Source: Candidatus Dietzia intestinigallinarum
GTDB taxonomy: Bacteria; Actinomycetota; Actinomycetes; Mycobacteriales; Mycobacteriaceae
Direction of reading: 5' to 3'
Length of the DNA stretch: 36,775 bases
NCBI GenBank assembly: GCA_019119875.1
Contig: DWWG01000194.1
Span: 1-36,775 of the forward strand
Shown here: positions 25,046-34,474 of the stretch, piece by piece
Numbering within the stretch: position 1 is the first letter of the stretch
Layout of the letters: every line of letters starts with the position of its first letter
Translations under genes and position numbers: made by a program
The notes under the pieces: generated by a model
Told to the model about the DNA's origin: nothing
Database searches by the model: none
What the model saw: only the letters and a program-made list of their open reading frames with translations

Positions 25046-27409
25046 TCAGTTCGACGTCATCCGGCTGACGTCGAAGACGCCCTCCACCCGCCGGACCGCA
25101 TTGAGGACGTGACCCAGGTGCTTGGGGTCGGCCATCTCGAACGTGAACCGCGAGATGGCCACGCGGTCGTCCCCCGCGGTCTGGACCGAGGCGGACAGGA
25201 TATTGACCTTCTCGTCGGCGAGGACTTTCGCCACATCCGACAGCAGGCGGTGCCTGTCGAGAGCTTCGACCTGGATCGCGACGAGGAACACCGACCCGGG
25301 CTGCGGTGCCCACTCGACCTTGACGAGACGCTCGGGTTCACGGTGCAGGTCCGTGGCATTCGTGCAGTCGGTCCGGTGCACGCTGACCGTGCCGCCTCGT
25401 GTGATGAAGCCCAGAACCTCGTCACCCGGCACCGGTGTGCAGCAGCGGGCGAGCTTGGCGTGGACATCCTCGACCCCGCCGACGAGGACCCCGGCACCGG
25501 CTGGCGAGGCCCGGTGCGGCGTGATGGTCTTGTCCCGCGACCGGTCCGCGAGTTCCTCGGTGACCTCGTCGACACCGCCGTGAGCGGCGACGAGCCGTCC
25601 GACGACCGATTTGGCAGAGACATGGTGCTCGCCTATCGCCGTGTACAGCGCGGTGACGTCGGCGAATCCGAGTTCCCGTGCCACGGTGGCGATGGTCTCG
25701 TTCGAGAACACCCGATGGACGGGCACCCCGCCGCGTCGGACCTCGCGGGTGATGAGATCCTTGCCCCGCTCGAGTGCCTCTTCCCGGCGCTCCTTCGCGA
25801 ACCACTGGCGGATCGAGCTCTTCGCCCTTCCGGAGACGACGAACTTCTGCCAGTCCAGGCTCGGGCCGGCATTGGGATCCTTGGAGGTGAAGACCTCCAC
25901 GACCTCCCCGTTCTCCAGCGGCCGTTCGAGGGCGACGAGCTTGCCGTTGACCCGCGCGCCGATGCACCGGTGTCCGACCTCGGTGTGAACGGCGTAGGCG
26001 AAGTCGACAGGAGTCGCGCCGACCGGCAGATTGACGACGTCGCCCTTCGGGGTGAAGACGAAGATCTCCTTGCTGGTCATCTCAAATCGCAACGAGTCGA
26101 GGAACTCGCCGGGATCGGCCGCCTCCCGCTGCCAGCTCAGCAGCTGCCGCATCCACGCCATCTCGTCCACCTCGGCCTGGGTGCCGTGGTGTTTGCCCTT
26201 GGTCTCCTTGTATCGCCAATGGGCCGCGATGCCGTACTCGGCGCTGCGGTGCATCTCGTGGGTACGGATCTGGATCTCGAGCGGTTTGCCGTCCGGACCG
26301 ATCACCGTGGTGTGCAGTGACCTGTACACGCCGAAACGCGGCTGGGCGATGTAGTCCTTGAACCGACCGGGCATGGGCTTCCAGGTCGAGTGCACGACGC
26401 CGATCGCCGCATAGCAGTCCCGTACGTCCTCGCACAGCACCCGGATACCGACCAGGTCGTGGATCTCGTCGAACTCTCGACCCCGGACGATCATCTTCTG
26501 GTAGATCGACCAGTAGTGCTTGGGTCGCCCCTCCACGGTGGCCTGAATGTGGGCCTTCTCGAGTTCGGCGTTGACCCGACCGGTGACCGTGCCCAGATAG
26601 ACGTCCCGACTCGGCGCGCGGTCTGCGACGAGACGGACGATCTCCTGATACTTCTTGGGTTCCAGGATCGCGAACGCCAGGTCCTCGAGCTCCCACTTGA
26701 TGGTGGCCATCCCCAGTCGGTGTGCCAGGGGCGCGATCACCTCGAGCGTCTCACGCGCCTTCTTCGCCTGCTTCTCCGGCGGCAGGAAGCGCATGGTCCG
26801 CATGTTGTGGAGACGGTCGGCGACCTTGATCACCAGCACTCGTGGGTCGTGCGCCATCGCGATGATCATCTTGCGGATGGTCTCGGCCTCGGCGGCTTCT
26901 CCGAAGTCGACCTTGTCCAGTTTGGTGACGCCGTCGACCAGGTGCGCCACCTCGCCGCCGAAGTCACCGGTCAGCTGCTCCAGCGAGTAGTCGGTGTCCT
27001 CCACGGTGTCGTGGAGGAGAGCCGCGACCAGGGTCGTGGTGTCCATGCCCATCTCCGCGCAGATGGTCGCCACGGCGAGCGGGTGGGTGATGTACGGGTC
27101 ACCGGATTTGCGGTACACGCCCTCGTGTTGCCTCTCGGCGAGTGCGTAGGCGCGTGCGAGCAGACCGACGTCAGCCTTCGGGTGGTGAATGCGATGGACC
27201 CGCACGAGCGGCTCGAGGACAGCCGGGGTCGAGGTGACGGTCAGTCCGGAAGTCAGGCGCCTGGCCCAGCGAGACCGAACCCTGCGCCCTGCGGAAGGCC
27301 TCGTCCCCGGGATCACCGGCAGCGGTTGTGTGCTGGGTTGGGGCTGGGCGGCGGGTTCGTCGGTCGTCCCCCGGCCCGGTTGCCCGGCGGGATCCGGTCG
27401 TTGCGTCAT
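25046..27409 (-). CDS. rel: Bifunctional (p)ppGpp synthetase/hydrolase Rel
   Basis: Rel makes (p)ppGpp on starved ribosomes and degrades it otherwise. The 787-residue protein has an intact HD hydrolase domain (His109, His133-Asp134, Glu137-Asp138 in [10 protein letters not shown], Asp198 and Asn202 in [11 protein letters not shown]). The synthetase domain has [19 protein letters not shown] and the RFKD motif (349-352) of Mg-dependent bifunctional enzymes. TGS (from about 447), a zinc-finger region with Cys pairs ([17 protein letters not shown]) and a C-terminal ACT domain complete it. In the guanine-binding motif, position 363 is Arg (VYRSLHTTV), where the family normally has Gln (YQSLHT). 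ATG 27409 gives the usual length. It follows apt by 45 bases. Confidence 0.96.
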   Translation of the reverse strand: MTQRPDPAGQPGRGTTDEPAAQPQPSTQPLPVIPGTRPSAGRRVRSRWARRLTSGLTVTSTPAVLEPLVRVHRIHHPKADVGLLARAYALAERQHEGVYRKSGDPYITHPLAVATICAEMGMDTTTLVAALLHDTVEDTDYSLEQLTGDFGGEVAHLVDGVTKLDKVDFGEAAEAETIRKMIIAMAHDPRVLVIKVADRLHNMRTMRFLPPEKQAKKARETLEVIAPLAHRLGMATIKWELEDLAFAILEPKKYQEIVRLVADRAPSRDVYLGTVTGRVNAELEKAHIQATVEGRPKHYWSIYQKMIVRGREFDEIHDLVGIRVLCEDVRDCYAAIGVVHSTWKPMPGRFKDYIAQPRFGVYRSLHTTVIGPDGKPLEIQIRTHEMHRSAEYGIAAHWRYKETKGKHHGTQAEVDEMAWMRQLLSWQREAADPGEFLDSLRFEMTSKEIFVFTPKGDVVNLPVGATPVDFAYAVHTEVGHRCIGARVNGKLVALERPLENGEVVEVFTSKDPNAGPSLDWQKFVVSGRAKSSIRQWFAKERREEALERGKDLITREVRRGGVPVHRVFSNETIATVARELGFADVTALYTAIGEHHVSAKSVVGRLVAAHGGVDEVTEELADRSRDKTITPHRASPAGAGVLVGGVEDVHAKLARCCTPVPGDEVLGFITRGGTVSVHRTDCTNATDLHREPERLVKVEWAPQPGSVFLVAIQVEALDRHRLLSDVAKVLADEKVNILSASVQTAGDDRVAISRFTFEMADPKHLGHVLNAVRRVEGVFDVSRMTSN

Positions 27410-27454
27410 ACTCGGCTCCTCCCCGGGGATCGAGCCGCTGTCAGCGGCCGGTGG

Positions 27455-28012
27455 TCACGCCACCGTCAGGCAGGTCAACGGTGTACCGGCAAGTCTATCC
27501 CGGCCTCCCAGCCCGGGGACCTCGAGAACGACGGACAAGCCGGCGACGATCGCCCCGCAGTCATCGAGAAGGCCGACGGCCGCGCCCAGGGTCCCCCCGG
27601 TTGCGAGAACGTCGTCCACGACCAGTACCCGTTTCCCCCGCAGGTCGAGTCCGTCAGCGGGAAGTTCCAGGGTCGCCGCCCCGTATTCGAGCTCGTAGGA
27701 GCGCGAGTGCACCGGTGGTGGGAGCTTTCCCGCCTTGCGGATCGCGAGCACACCGGTGTGCAGCCGCACGGCCACGGCTCCGGCCAGGAGGAAACCCCGG
27801 GCGTCCAGTCCCGCGACGTAGTCGATGGACCCGACTTCATGCCCGGCGACCAGCCCGTGGACCACCGCGTCGAACCCGTCCGTGTCGGCGAGAACCGGGG
27901 TGAGGTCGCAGAACTGCACCCCCGCGGACGGGAAGTCCTCCACGCGCCGCATGAGACGCTCCACCGACGAGCTGATCGCCGGGGAGACGGTGACCGGTGA
28001 GGAGTCGATCAT
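27455..28012 (-). CDS. apt: Adenine phosphoribosyltransferase
   Basis: Apt salvages adenine to AMP using PRPP. The 185-residue protein has the PRPP-binding loop VLVVDDVLATGGT near residues 129-141, the N-terminal FPSAGVQFCDLTPVLAD segment of the family, and the YVAGLDARGFLLAGAVA region containing the conserved DARGF. ATG 28012 overlaps the secF stop as ATGA, so it is co-translated with the protein-export genes, while rel follows after 45 bases. The secDF-apt-rel order is conserved in actinobacteria. In M. tuberculosis a lipoprotein gene (Rv2585c) lies between secF and apt; it is absent here. Confidence 0.95.
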   Translation of the reverse strand: MIDSSPVTVSPAISSSVERLMRRVEDFPSAGVQFCDLTPVLADTDGFDAVVHGLVAGHEVGSIDYVAGLDARGFLLAGAVAVRLHTGVLAIRKAGKLPPPVHSRSYELEYGAATLELPADGLDLRGKRVLVVDDVLATGGTLGAAVGLLDDCGAIVAGLSVVLEVPGLGGRDRLAGTPLTCLTVA

Positions 28013-29070
28013 GCGGTGGCCTCGGCCTTCTCACGTCGGGCCAGCACCTTCTCGGTCTGGCGTTTGATCTCGGGGTCGCGTTCCTTGAGCGAGACCAACA
28101 GCGGGGTGGCCAGGAACACGGAGGAGAACGTTCCGGTGATGATACCGACCATCTGGACGATGGCCAGATCCATGAGCGTGCCCACTCCGAGGAGCCACAC
28201 CGCGATCACGATCAGCGACAGCAGCGGGAGGATGCCGATGACCGTTGTGTGTATCGATCGCATCAGAGTCTGGTTGACACCGAGGTTCGCCTCTTCGGCG
28301 TAGGTGTGGCTCGCCGTGTGTCTGAGTCCTCTGGTGTTCTCCTCGACCTTGTCGAAGACGATCACCGTGTCATACAGGGAGAATCCCAGAATCGTCAGGA
28401 GGCCGATCACGGTGGCGGGCGTGACCTCGAACCCGACGAGCGAGTAGATGCCGGCGGTGACGATCACGTCGAACAGCAACGCGACGATCGCGGCGGTCGA
28501 CATCTGCCACTCGAAGCGGAACGCGATGTATCCGAAGACGATCACGAGGAAGACGCCGAGCGCGACCAGCGCCTTCTTGGTGACCTGACCGCCCCAGCTC
28601 TCACTCCGCGCCGAGTCACCGATCGCCTGGATGGATGTCTCACCGGTGGCCGTGACGGGCTGGAACTCCTCGAACATCGCGTTCTTGGCCGCGACGATCT
28701 CGTCAGTGGTGAGGAACCCTGTCTCGACCTCGACGATCCGCGCGTTGCCGGTGCCCACGATCTGGACCATCTGGGGTTCCTCGCCGACCGACTCCTCGAT
28801 CACCGCGGCGACACGGTCCTTGTCCACGTCTCCGGCTGGCATGGTGAGTTTGGTTCCGCCCGTGAAGTCGATACCGAAGCTGAACCCGCGTAGCAGGATG
28901 CTCGCGAGGCAGACGGCGACGATCACCAGGGTGAGCAGGTAGTACTTGCGGCGGTTCGCGACGATCGCAAAAGCGCCGGTACCTGTGTACAAGCGAGTGA
29001 ACAGGCTGCGATTCGACCCTGCCGGGGTCGATGCGCCGCTGCCAGGGGCGACTGCGGTGGGCGTGCTCAT
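28009..29070 (-). CDS. secF: Protein translocase subunit SecF
   Basis: SecF works with SecD on the outer face of the membrane to pull preproteins released from SecYEG, driven by the proton gradient. The 353-residue protein has an N-terminal cytoplasmic part of about 40 residues, a first membrane helix (about 43-60), the family motif GIDFTGGTKL (66-75), an extracytoplasmic domain, and five more helices between roughly 165 and 330. FSLYDTVIVFDKVEENTR is the conserved segment of the fourth and fifth helices. It overlaps secD upstream and apt downstream, each as ATGA. The C-terminal tail is charged. Confidence 0.97.
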   Translation of the reverse strand: MSTPTAVAPGSGASTPAGSNRSLFTRLYTGTGAFAIVANRRKYYLLTLVIVAVCLASILLRGFSFGIDFTGGTKLTMPAGDVDKDRVAAVIEESVGEEPQMVQIVGTGNARIVEVETGFLTTDEIVAAKNAMFEEFQPVTATGETSIQAIGDSARSESWGGQVTKKALVALGVFLVIVFGYIAFRFEWQMSTAAIVALLFDVIVTAGIYSLVGFEVTPATVIGLLTILGFSLYDTVIVFDKVEENTRGLRHTASHTYAEEANLGVNQTLMRSIHTTVIGILPLLSLIVIAVWLLGVGTLMDLAIVQMVGIITGTFSSVFLATPLLVSLKERDPEIKRQTEKVLARREKAEATA

Positions 29071-30764
29071 CGGCCCTCCTCCTCATCGGTGCCGGGTCGG
29101 GTCGTGGGGTCGGGCGCCGTAGCGCCTCCCGGGCCCCGGATGGTGGCGGTGACGCCCCGTTCGCGAGCCTGTTCAGCCGCCTTCTCCTCGCGTCGCTCGA
29201 TGCGCCGGCGTTCGGCGGCGGCCGCCTGGAGATTCGCCATGCGGCCCATTCCGTTGGCCCAGGGCTTCGAGAAGAGGTCATTGGTCGAGGCGAGGTAGAC
29301 CAACGGCCAGGTCACGGTGAAGGCGACGAACACGTCCATGACGGTGGACAGGCCCAGCGTGAACGCGAATCCGCGGACCTCACCACTGGCGAGCAGGTAC
29401 AGCACCACGGCACCGATGAGGCTGACCATGTTGCCGGTGACGATCGTCCGGCTCGCGCTCTTCCATGCCCGGGGTACCGCGGATCTGAATCGGTGCCCGT
29501 CGCGTAGCTCGTCCTTGATCCGTTCGAAGAACACGACGTAGGAGTCGGCCGTCATGCCGATTCCGATCACGAGGCCGGCGATGCCGGCGAGGTCGAGACT
29601 GTAGTCGACTGTGTATCCGAGGAAGACCAGCATTCCGTAGGTCAGCACGAACGACAGCACGAGCGAGATGAACGCCAGCACGCCGATCAACCGGTAGAAC
29701 ACGACCGAGTAGAGGAGAACCAGGAGGAAACCGATCGCCCCGGCGAGGATGCCGGCCTCGAGCGAGGCGAGACCGAGGGAGGCGGGAACGTTGTCCACGT
29801 TCGGGTCCTCGAACGAGATCGGAAGCGCCCCGTAGCGGAGGTTGCCCGCGAGCGTGGCCGCCTCGTCCTGAGAGAAATCACCGGTGATCGAGGTGGCGGA
29901 GCCGACCGGCGTGACCCCTTGGACCACCGGTGCGCTGATCACGGAACCGTCGAGGAGTATCGCGATCTGTCGCTGCAGGTTCTCCTGGGTCAACTGTGAC
30001 CAGGTGGCGCTCCCCTGTTCCCCGGGGCCGGCGTTGAACCGGAAGGAGACCTCGTTTTTGGCCGCCTGCTGGTTGAACCCGGAGCTGACGGAGTCCTTGA
30101 CGATCTGCTGACCGTCCAGGCGGACGCCGTCCTCGGGCTCCCCGATGAGCAGTGGCACGGGCCCCAGAACATACTTGGCACCCTCGCCGCAGGCGATCAA
30201 CGCCTGGGACGGATCATCGAAACCGGCCAGGACATCGCGCTCCGGGCAGCGGAAGCTCCCGAGAGCCTCCGTCAGCTGCTGGGGATCACCCTGCCTGGCC
30301 TCCCGGGCCTCGGCGACCTCCCGGGCCACGGCGTCCCGGTCGCCTTTGGCCGCCTCCACCGGCTCCACGTCCCCCTCGGCCACGGGCTGCACCTGGAGTA
30401 CCGGGCGGATAGTGAGCTGCGAGGTGGTGCCGAGATCCCGGGCCTGGCTCGAGTCCTCTCCGGGGACGGTGAGGACGATGTTGCTGCCCTCGACCACCAC
30501 GGTGGTGCCGGCCACGCCGAGGCCGTCCACGCGGTCGCGGATGATCTCCTGCGCGAGCTGCAGGTCCTCCTCCGCGGGCTGTCCCTTGGGGATGAGCGTG
30601 ACCCGCGTCCCGCCCTGGAGGTCGATCCCCAGCTTGGGCGTGAGCCCCCGGTCCGCGACTGCGTAGGCGCCCATGAAGATGATGAAGAGCACCAGGAAGA
30701 AGCTGAACAGCAGTCTCCATGGTTGTGGTCTCGCGTCCGCGGTCCGGGAACGAGCTGGTGTCAC
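29067..30764 (-). CDS. secD: Protein translocase subunit SecD
   Basis: SecD is the larger partner of SecF in the accessory translocase. The 565-residue protein has a first membrane helix (about 17-36), the motif LGIDLQGGTRVTL (45-57), a large extracytoplasmic P1 region to about residue 320 that includes an acidic insertion, the NVPASLGLASLEAGILAGA segment, and five further helices containing GLVIGIGMTADSYVVFFERIKDE. The C-terminal cytoplasmic tail is long and rich in Arg, Glu and Gly. Start GTG 30764 has GAGGAAG about six bases upstream. It lies 74 bases after yajC, with a hairpin between them, and overlaps secF. Confidence 0.97.
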   Translation of the reverse strand: MTPARSRTADARPQPWRLLFSFFLVLFIIFMGAYAVADRGLTPKLGIDLQGGTRVTLIPKGQPAEEDLQLAQEIIRDRVDGLGVAGTTVVVEGSNIVLTVPGEDSSQARDLGTTSQLTIRPVLQVQPVAEGDVEPVEAAKGDRDAVAREVAEAREARQGDPQQLTEALGSFRCPERDVLAGFDDPSQALIACGEGAKYVLGPVPLLIGEPEDGVRLDGQQIVKDSVSSGFNQQAAKNEVSFRFNAGPGEQGSATWSQLTQENLQRQIAILLDGSVISAPVVQGVTPVGSATSITGDFSQDEAATLAGNLRYGALPISFEDPNVDNVPASLGLASLEAGILAGAIGFLLVLLYSVVFYRLIGVLAFISLVLSFVLTYGMLVFLGYTVDYSLDLAGIAGLVIGIGMTADSYVVFFERIKDELRDGHRFRSAVPRAWKSASRTIVTGNMVSLIGAVVLYLLASGEVRGFAFTLGLSTVMDVFVAFTVTWPLVYLASTNDLFSKPWANGMGRMANLQAAAAERRRIERREEKAAEQARERGVTATIRGPGGATAPDPTTRPGTDEEEGR

Positions 30765-30791
30765 GGGGAACTTCCTCGCTTCGTTACGTCT

Positions 30792-30813
30792 GGGGCCTCC
30801 GGGTGGAGGGCCC
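30792..30813 (-). other. Stable hairpin in the yajC-secD spacer
   Basis: On the minus strand GGGCCCTCC-ACCC-GGAGGCCCC forms a stem of eight pairs with one bulged C and a four-base loop. It lies 25 bases after the yajC stop and about 28 bases before the secD start, with no U-run. It may be a weak terminator that lowers secDF expression, or an mRNA processing or stability element. Confidence 0.45.
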
Positions 30814-30838
30814 TATCACCCTACTGTCGGGTAGCGCT

Positions 30839-31147
30839 CTACAGAGACCCCGAGGTGTCGGAGCCGGTCTCGGTTCCGGGAGCGGGGTCCGTGTTCAGCT
30901 TCTCGCGGATCACCCGACGATCCCACTGGGTGCGCACCCCGGGCGCGATCTCCAGCCCGAGTGTCTCCTCGCCGATCGACACGACCGTGGCGTGGACTCC
31001 GGAGGTGGTGAGAACCTTGTCCCCGACGGCCAGTGAGTCCTGCATGTCGCGCAGTGCCTTCATGGCCTTACGCTGTTTCGAGCTCTGCAGGAACATCAGG
31101 ACGATCAGCACGATGATCATCAGCGGAAGAAGCAGTTCTAGTCCCAT
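30839..31147 (-). CDS. yajC: Preprotein translocase subunit YajC
   Basis: YajC is a small single-span membrane protein associated with SecDF. The 102-residue product has one helix at about residues 3-20 (ELLLPLMIIVLIVLMFL), then the basic SSKQRKAMKALRDMQ segment and the conserved beta region LAVGDKVLTTSGVHATVVSI. An acidic/Ser/Thr tail ends the protein. I choose ATG 31147, which has a strong AGGAGG eight bases upstream; the open frame continues to 31405 without family similarity. It precedes secD, the usual order, and lies 92 bases after ruvB. Confidence 0.95.
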   Translation of the reverse strand: MGLELLLPLMIIVLIVLMFLQSSKQRKAMKALRDMQDSLAVGDKVLTTSGVHATVVSIGEETLGLEIAPGVRTQWDRRVIREKLNTDPAPGTETGSDTSGSL

Positions 31148-31239
31148 GTGGGTCCTCCTGGTGTGGCCTCGGCGCGGCTGCAGTCCCTCGTCCTTGTCCG
31201 GGTGACGGACGTTCTGGTCCGAGAATGCCAGCCTCCGCC

Positions 31240-32328
31240 TCAGGGTACGGCGTCGGGTCCCCCGTCGATCTCGACGGGCAGCATCGGTTCCGCTGACCGT
31301 CGTTGCGGCCGTGTGAGTCCCATGTGGTCCCAGGCGGCAGGGGTGGCGACCCGGCCCCGGGGGGTCCGGGCGAGGAGCCCGGCACGGACGAGGAAGGGCT
31401 CGCACACCTCCTCGAGGGTGTTGGCCTCCTCCCCCACTGCGACAGCCAGAGTGCTCAGACCGACCGGGCCACCCTCATGCTGCACCAGTAGTGCCCGGAG
31501 CACCGAGCGGTCGAGCCTGTCCAGTCCCAGTTCGTCCACTTCGTAGACCTCGAGTGCCGCCCGCGCCACGGGGACGGTGATCCGGCCGTCGGCGCGCACC
31601 TCGGCGAAATCCCGTACACGCCGGAGCAGCCGGTTGGCTATCCGAGGCGTGCCCCGAGATCTACCGGCGATCTCGAGTGCCGCATCGGGCTCCACGGGAA
31701 TCGCGAGGATGTCCGCAGCCCTGGTCACGATTCGTGCCAGATCCCGGTCCGCGTAGAAGTCCATGAGCGCCGTGAAGCCGAACCTGTCGCGTAGCGGGCC
31801 AGTCAACGCACCCGACCTGGTGGTGGCACCGACGAGGGTGAAGGGGGCGATCTCGAGTGGGATCGAGGTGGCGCCGGGCCCCTTTCCCACCATGATGTCG
31901 ATCCGGAAGTCCTCCATCGCGAGGTACAGCATCTCTTCCGCCGGCCTGGCGATGCGGTGAATCTCGTCGATGAACAGCACGTCCCCCTCGATGAGGTTCG
32001 AGAGCATCGCCGCGAGGTCGCCGGGACGCTCGAGGGCCGGGCCGGAGGTGATGCGAAGTGAGCCACCGAGTTCGGCGGCCACGATCATCGCCAGACTGGT
32101 CTTTCCCAGGCCGGGAGGACCGGAGAAGAGGAGGTGGTCGGGTACGACACCTCGCCGGGTGGCGGCGGTCAGGACCAGGTCGAGTTGCTCTCGAACGGTC
32201 TCCTGGCCGATGAACTCGCCGAGGTTGCGCGGCCGTAGCGCCCCCTCGACGTCGGAGTCGAACGGGGTCAGCGAAGCAGACAGTTCTCCGTCGGACCCCT
32301 CGTCGGCGGGAAGGTAGGGATCCGACAT
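31240..32328 (-). CDS. ruvB: Holliday junction branch migration helicase RuvB
   Basis: RuvB is the hexameric AAA+ motor that drives branch migration with RuvA. The 362-residue protein has Walker A GPPGLGKT at residues 70-77, Walker [11 protein letters not shown], sensor 1 GATTRSG, the arginine finger in PLRDRFG, and the C-terminal winged-helix domain with AWDHMGL. About 25 N-terminal acidic residues precede the core ([13 protein letters not shown]). The ATG at 32328 shares one base with the ruvA TGA (TGATG), so the helicase subunits are coupled. The operon starts at ruvC behind a LexA box. A 92-base spacer leads to yajC. Confidence 0.98.
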   Translation of the reverse strand: MSDPYLPADEGSDGELSASLTPFDSDVEGALRPRNLGEFIGQETVREQLDLVLTAATRRGVVPDHLLFSGPPGLGKTSLAMIVAAELGGSLRITSGPALERPGDLAAMLSNLIEGDVLFIDEIHRIARPAEEMLYLAMEDFRIDIMVGKGPGATSIPLEIAPFTLVGATTRSGALTGPLRDRFGFTALMDFYADRDLARIVTRAADILAIPVEPDAALEIAGRSRGTPRIANRLLRRVRDFAEVRADGRITVPVARAALEVYEVDELGLDRLDRSVLRALLVQHEGGPVGLSTLAVAVGEEANTLEEVCEPFLVRAGLLARTPRGRVATPAAWDHMGLTRPQRRSAEPMLPVEIDGGPDAVP

Positions 32329-32921
32329 CAGCGCTTCCCGAGCGACTTGAGCGCCAGACGCAGGGCTTCAGCGGCGTCGAGTCCCGGATCCGAGGCGAGG
32401 ACGGAGGCGGCGGTCTTCTCGGCCTCCGCCGCCGAGAAGCCCAATCCCTGAAGTGCCTCGGCGACCTCGGTGGCTGCGGGGGCCGTGGTGGCGGCGGCCG
32501 CGTCCGCGGTCTCGCCGGCGATCGGGCCGACCTTGTCCCTGAGCTCGAGCACCATCCGCTCCGCGGTGCGCTTACCCACGCCGGGGACCCTGGTCAACGC
32601 CTTGACATCGCCGGTGCCCAGTGCCCGGACCAGCTCGTTCGGTTCGAGGGTGGCCAGGATCGCGAGCGCAAGCCGGGGCCCGACGCCGGACACCGTCTGG
32701 ACCGTGAGGAAGAGCCGCCGGGCCTCCACCGAGTCGAATCCGTAGAGGGTCAACGAGTCCTCGCGCACGACGAGCTCGGTGTGGAGCATCCCCTCCGCAC
32801 CCCGGCGCAGACCCGCGAGCGCAGCCGGGGTGGCGTGCACCAGCACTCCGACTCCCCCGGTCTCCACCACACAGCGGTCCAGCCCGATCTCCGCCACGAC
32901 CCCCCGGATAGACGCGATCAC
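32328..32921 (-). CDS. ruvA: Holliday junction DNA-binding subunit RuvA
   Basis: RuvA binds the four-way junction and loads RuvB. The 197-residue protein shows the three usual domains: the OB fold (about 1-64, starting [13 protein letters not shown]), the tandem helix-hairpin-helix domain (65-140, with [20 protein letters not shown] and [16 protein letters not shown]), a flexible Ala-rich linker, and the C-terminal RuvB-contacting domain ([15 protein letters not shown]). GTG 32921 overlaps the ruvC stop as GTGA. A frame open upstream to 33542 is only the ruvC shadow. Confidence 0.97.
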   Translation of the reverse strand: MIASIRGVVAEIGLDRCVVETGGVGVLVHATPAALAGLRRGAEGMLHTELVVREDSLTLYGFDSVEARRLFLTVQTVSGVGPRLALAILATLEPNELVRALGTGDVKALTRVPGVGKRTAERMVLELRDKVGPIAGETADAAAATTAPAATEVAEALQGLGFSAAEAEKTAASVLASDPGLDAAEALRLALKSLGKR

Positions 32922-33577
32922 CAGCGAACTCCCTTCGTTCGAGCCATCCCCCGGGCAGCTGCCCGGGCACGTTCCTGGTCCGCGGCACCACCGCCGCCCC
33001 GCACGCCGTCCGGGGAGGCGGCGGCACGCGCCGCCGCGATCTTGGCCTCGAACCCCGCCCGCGTACGGGCGACCTCGGCGCTGTGCGAGGCCACACGACC
33101 CTGCATAGGGGCCCGCCAGCTGTGGCACACGGCCAGGGCGAGCGCGTCCGCGGCGTCCGCCGGACTCGGGGGCTTCTGCAGTCCGAGGATCCGGGTGATC
33201 ATGAGTGTCATCTGCTTCTTGTCCGCGCGGCCGTTGCCGGTGATCGCCGCCTTGACCTCGGACGGGGTGTGGAAGGCGACCGGGATGTCGCGATAGGCGG
33301 CGGCGAGTGCGACGACCCCGGCGGCCTGGGCCGTGCCCATGACGGTGGAGACCTGGCTGCGGGCAAAGACTCGCTCGATCGCCACGACGTCCGGGCCGTG
33401 GATCTCCATCCACTCGTCGGCTACGGCGTGCACCGCACGAAGTCGACGTTCCAACGGCTCCTCGGCGGTCGTACGCACCACGTCGACGTCCAACGCCACG
33501 ACGGACCGACCCGGCGCCGTCTCGATCAACGCGAGCCCGCACCGGGTCAACCCCGGGTCCACACCCATGACACGCAT
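32918..33577 (-). CDS. ruvC: Holliday junction resolvase RuvC
   Basis: RuvC cuts Holliday junctions symmetrically. The RNase H-like core has the catalytic acids Asp7 ([13 protein letters not shown]), Glu68 (VVAIERVFA) and Asp141/Asp144 ([15 protein letters not shown]), plus [10 protein letters not shown]. At 219 residues it is about 30 longer than usual. The extra C-terminal part is rich in Ala, Arg and Gly and looks disordered. ATG 33577 heads the ruvCAB operon, which carries a LexA-type SOS box 24 bases upstream. Confidence 0.96.
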   Translation of the reverse strand: MRVMGVDPGLTRCGLALIETAPGRSVVALDVDVVRTTAEEPLERRLRAVHAVADEWMEIHGPDVVAIERVFARSQVSTVMGTAQAAGVVALAAAYRDIPVAFHTPSEVKAAITGNGRADKKQMTLMITRILGLQKPPSPADAADALALAVCHSWRAPMQGRVASHSAEVARTRAGFEAKIAAARAAASPDGVRGGGGAADQERARAAARGMARTKGVRW

Positions 33578-33596
33578 AACGACCTCTCGCCGACCG

Positions 33597-33616
33597 ATGG
33601 TAGAACCTACGTTCGA
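33597..33616 (-). promoter_or_regulatory. LexA (SOS) box overlapping the -10 of ruvC
   Basis: Minus-strand TCGAAC-GTAG-GTTCTA (33616-33601) matches the actinobacterial LexA consensus TCGAAC-N4-GTTCGA at 11 of 12 defined bases. TACCAT (33602-33597), a good -10, overlaps its downstream end, so a bound repressor would cover the promoter. Its distance of 24 bases from the ruvC ATG is as expected. DNA-damage induction of ruvCAB is therefore very likely; the site is seen, the regulation is inferred from known mycobacterial LexA targets. Confidence 0.82.
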
Positions 33617-33638
33617 GACCCTACCAGTGGTCAGGCAA

Positions 33639-34391
33639 TCAGGCGTCGAGCGCCGCGAGCACGTCGTCGGGAACGTCGATGTTCGAGTAGACGTTCTGGA
33701 CGTCGTCCGAGTCCTCCAGCGCGTCGATGAGGGCGAACACCTTGCTCGCGCCGTCGGCGTCGACGGTCACCTCGACCGAGGCGCGGAAACCGGACTCCGC
33801 CGACTCGTAGTCGATCCCGGCCTCCTGGAGCGCACTGCGCACCTGGACCAGGTCGGTGGGCTCGCAGACCACCTCGAACTGCTCACCCAGGTCGTTGACC
33901 TCCTCCGCGCCGGCGTCGAGGACGGCCATGAGCACGTCGTCCTCGGTGAGTTCACCCTTGTCCAGCAGGATCTCGCCCTTGCGGGCGAACAGGTACGCCA
34001 CCGAGCCGGGGTCGGCGAGATTGCCGCCGTTCCGGGTCATGGCCACGCGCACCTCACCGGCGGCGCGGTTGCGGTTGTCCGTCAGACACTCGATCAGCAG
34101 GGCCACGCCGTTCGGACCGTAGCCCTCGTACATGATGGTCTCCCACTCGGCGCCGCCCGCCTCCTCGCCGGCACCCCGCTTCCGTGCACGCTCGACGTTG
34201 TCCGCGGGGACGGAGTTCTTCTTGGCCTTCTGGATGGCGTCGAAGAGCGTGGGGTTGCCGGCCGGGTCGCCCCCGCCGGTGCGGGCTGCCACCTCGATGT
34301 TCTTGACCAGCTTGGCGAAGAGCTTGCCGCGCTTGGCGTCGATCGCCGCCTTCTTGTGCTTGGTGGTGGCCCACTTGGAATGGCCTGCCAT
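33639..34391 (-). CDS. YebC/PmpR family (TACO1-like) regulatory protein
   Basis: YebC-type proteins have been described as transcription regulators and, more recently, as translation factors that ease ribosome stalling. The 250-residue protein has the typical N-terminus [20 protein letters not shown], then [34 protein letters not shown] and the C-terminal ferredoxin-like part ending [21 protein letters not shown] 34391 has GGAGGGCGG upstream. It lies just upstream of ruvC in transcription order, a very common bacterial arrangement. The SOS box lies in the 61-base gap, so ruvCAB can be controlled separately. Confidence 0.96.
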   Translation of the reverse strand: MAGHSKWATTKHKKAAIDAKRGKLFAKLVKNIEVAARTGGGDPAGNPTLFDAIQKAKKNSVPADNVERARKRGAGEEAGGAEWETIMYEGYGPNGVALLIECLTDNRNRAAGEVRVAMTRNGGNLADPGSVAYLFARKGEILLDKGELTEDDVLMAVLDAGAEEVNDLGEQFEVVCEPTDLVQVRSALQEAGIDYESAESGFRASVEVTVDADGASKVFALIDALEDSDDVQNVYSNIDVPDDVLAALDA

Positions 34392-34474
34392 GTGTTTTTC
34401 CGCCCTCCGGGGGTGTCTGGGGTCCGGGAAGCACAGCGTGCGTGCCCGGCGCGAGGTCTCGCTGGCCACCCAGT

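Noticed and set aside
25046-27409. Rel as a monofunctional synthetase like E. coli RelA
   Set aside because: The hydrolase HD residues and the RFKD motif of bifunctional enzymes are all present.
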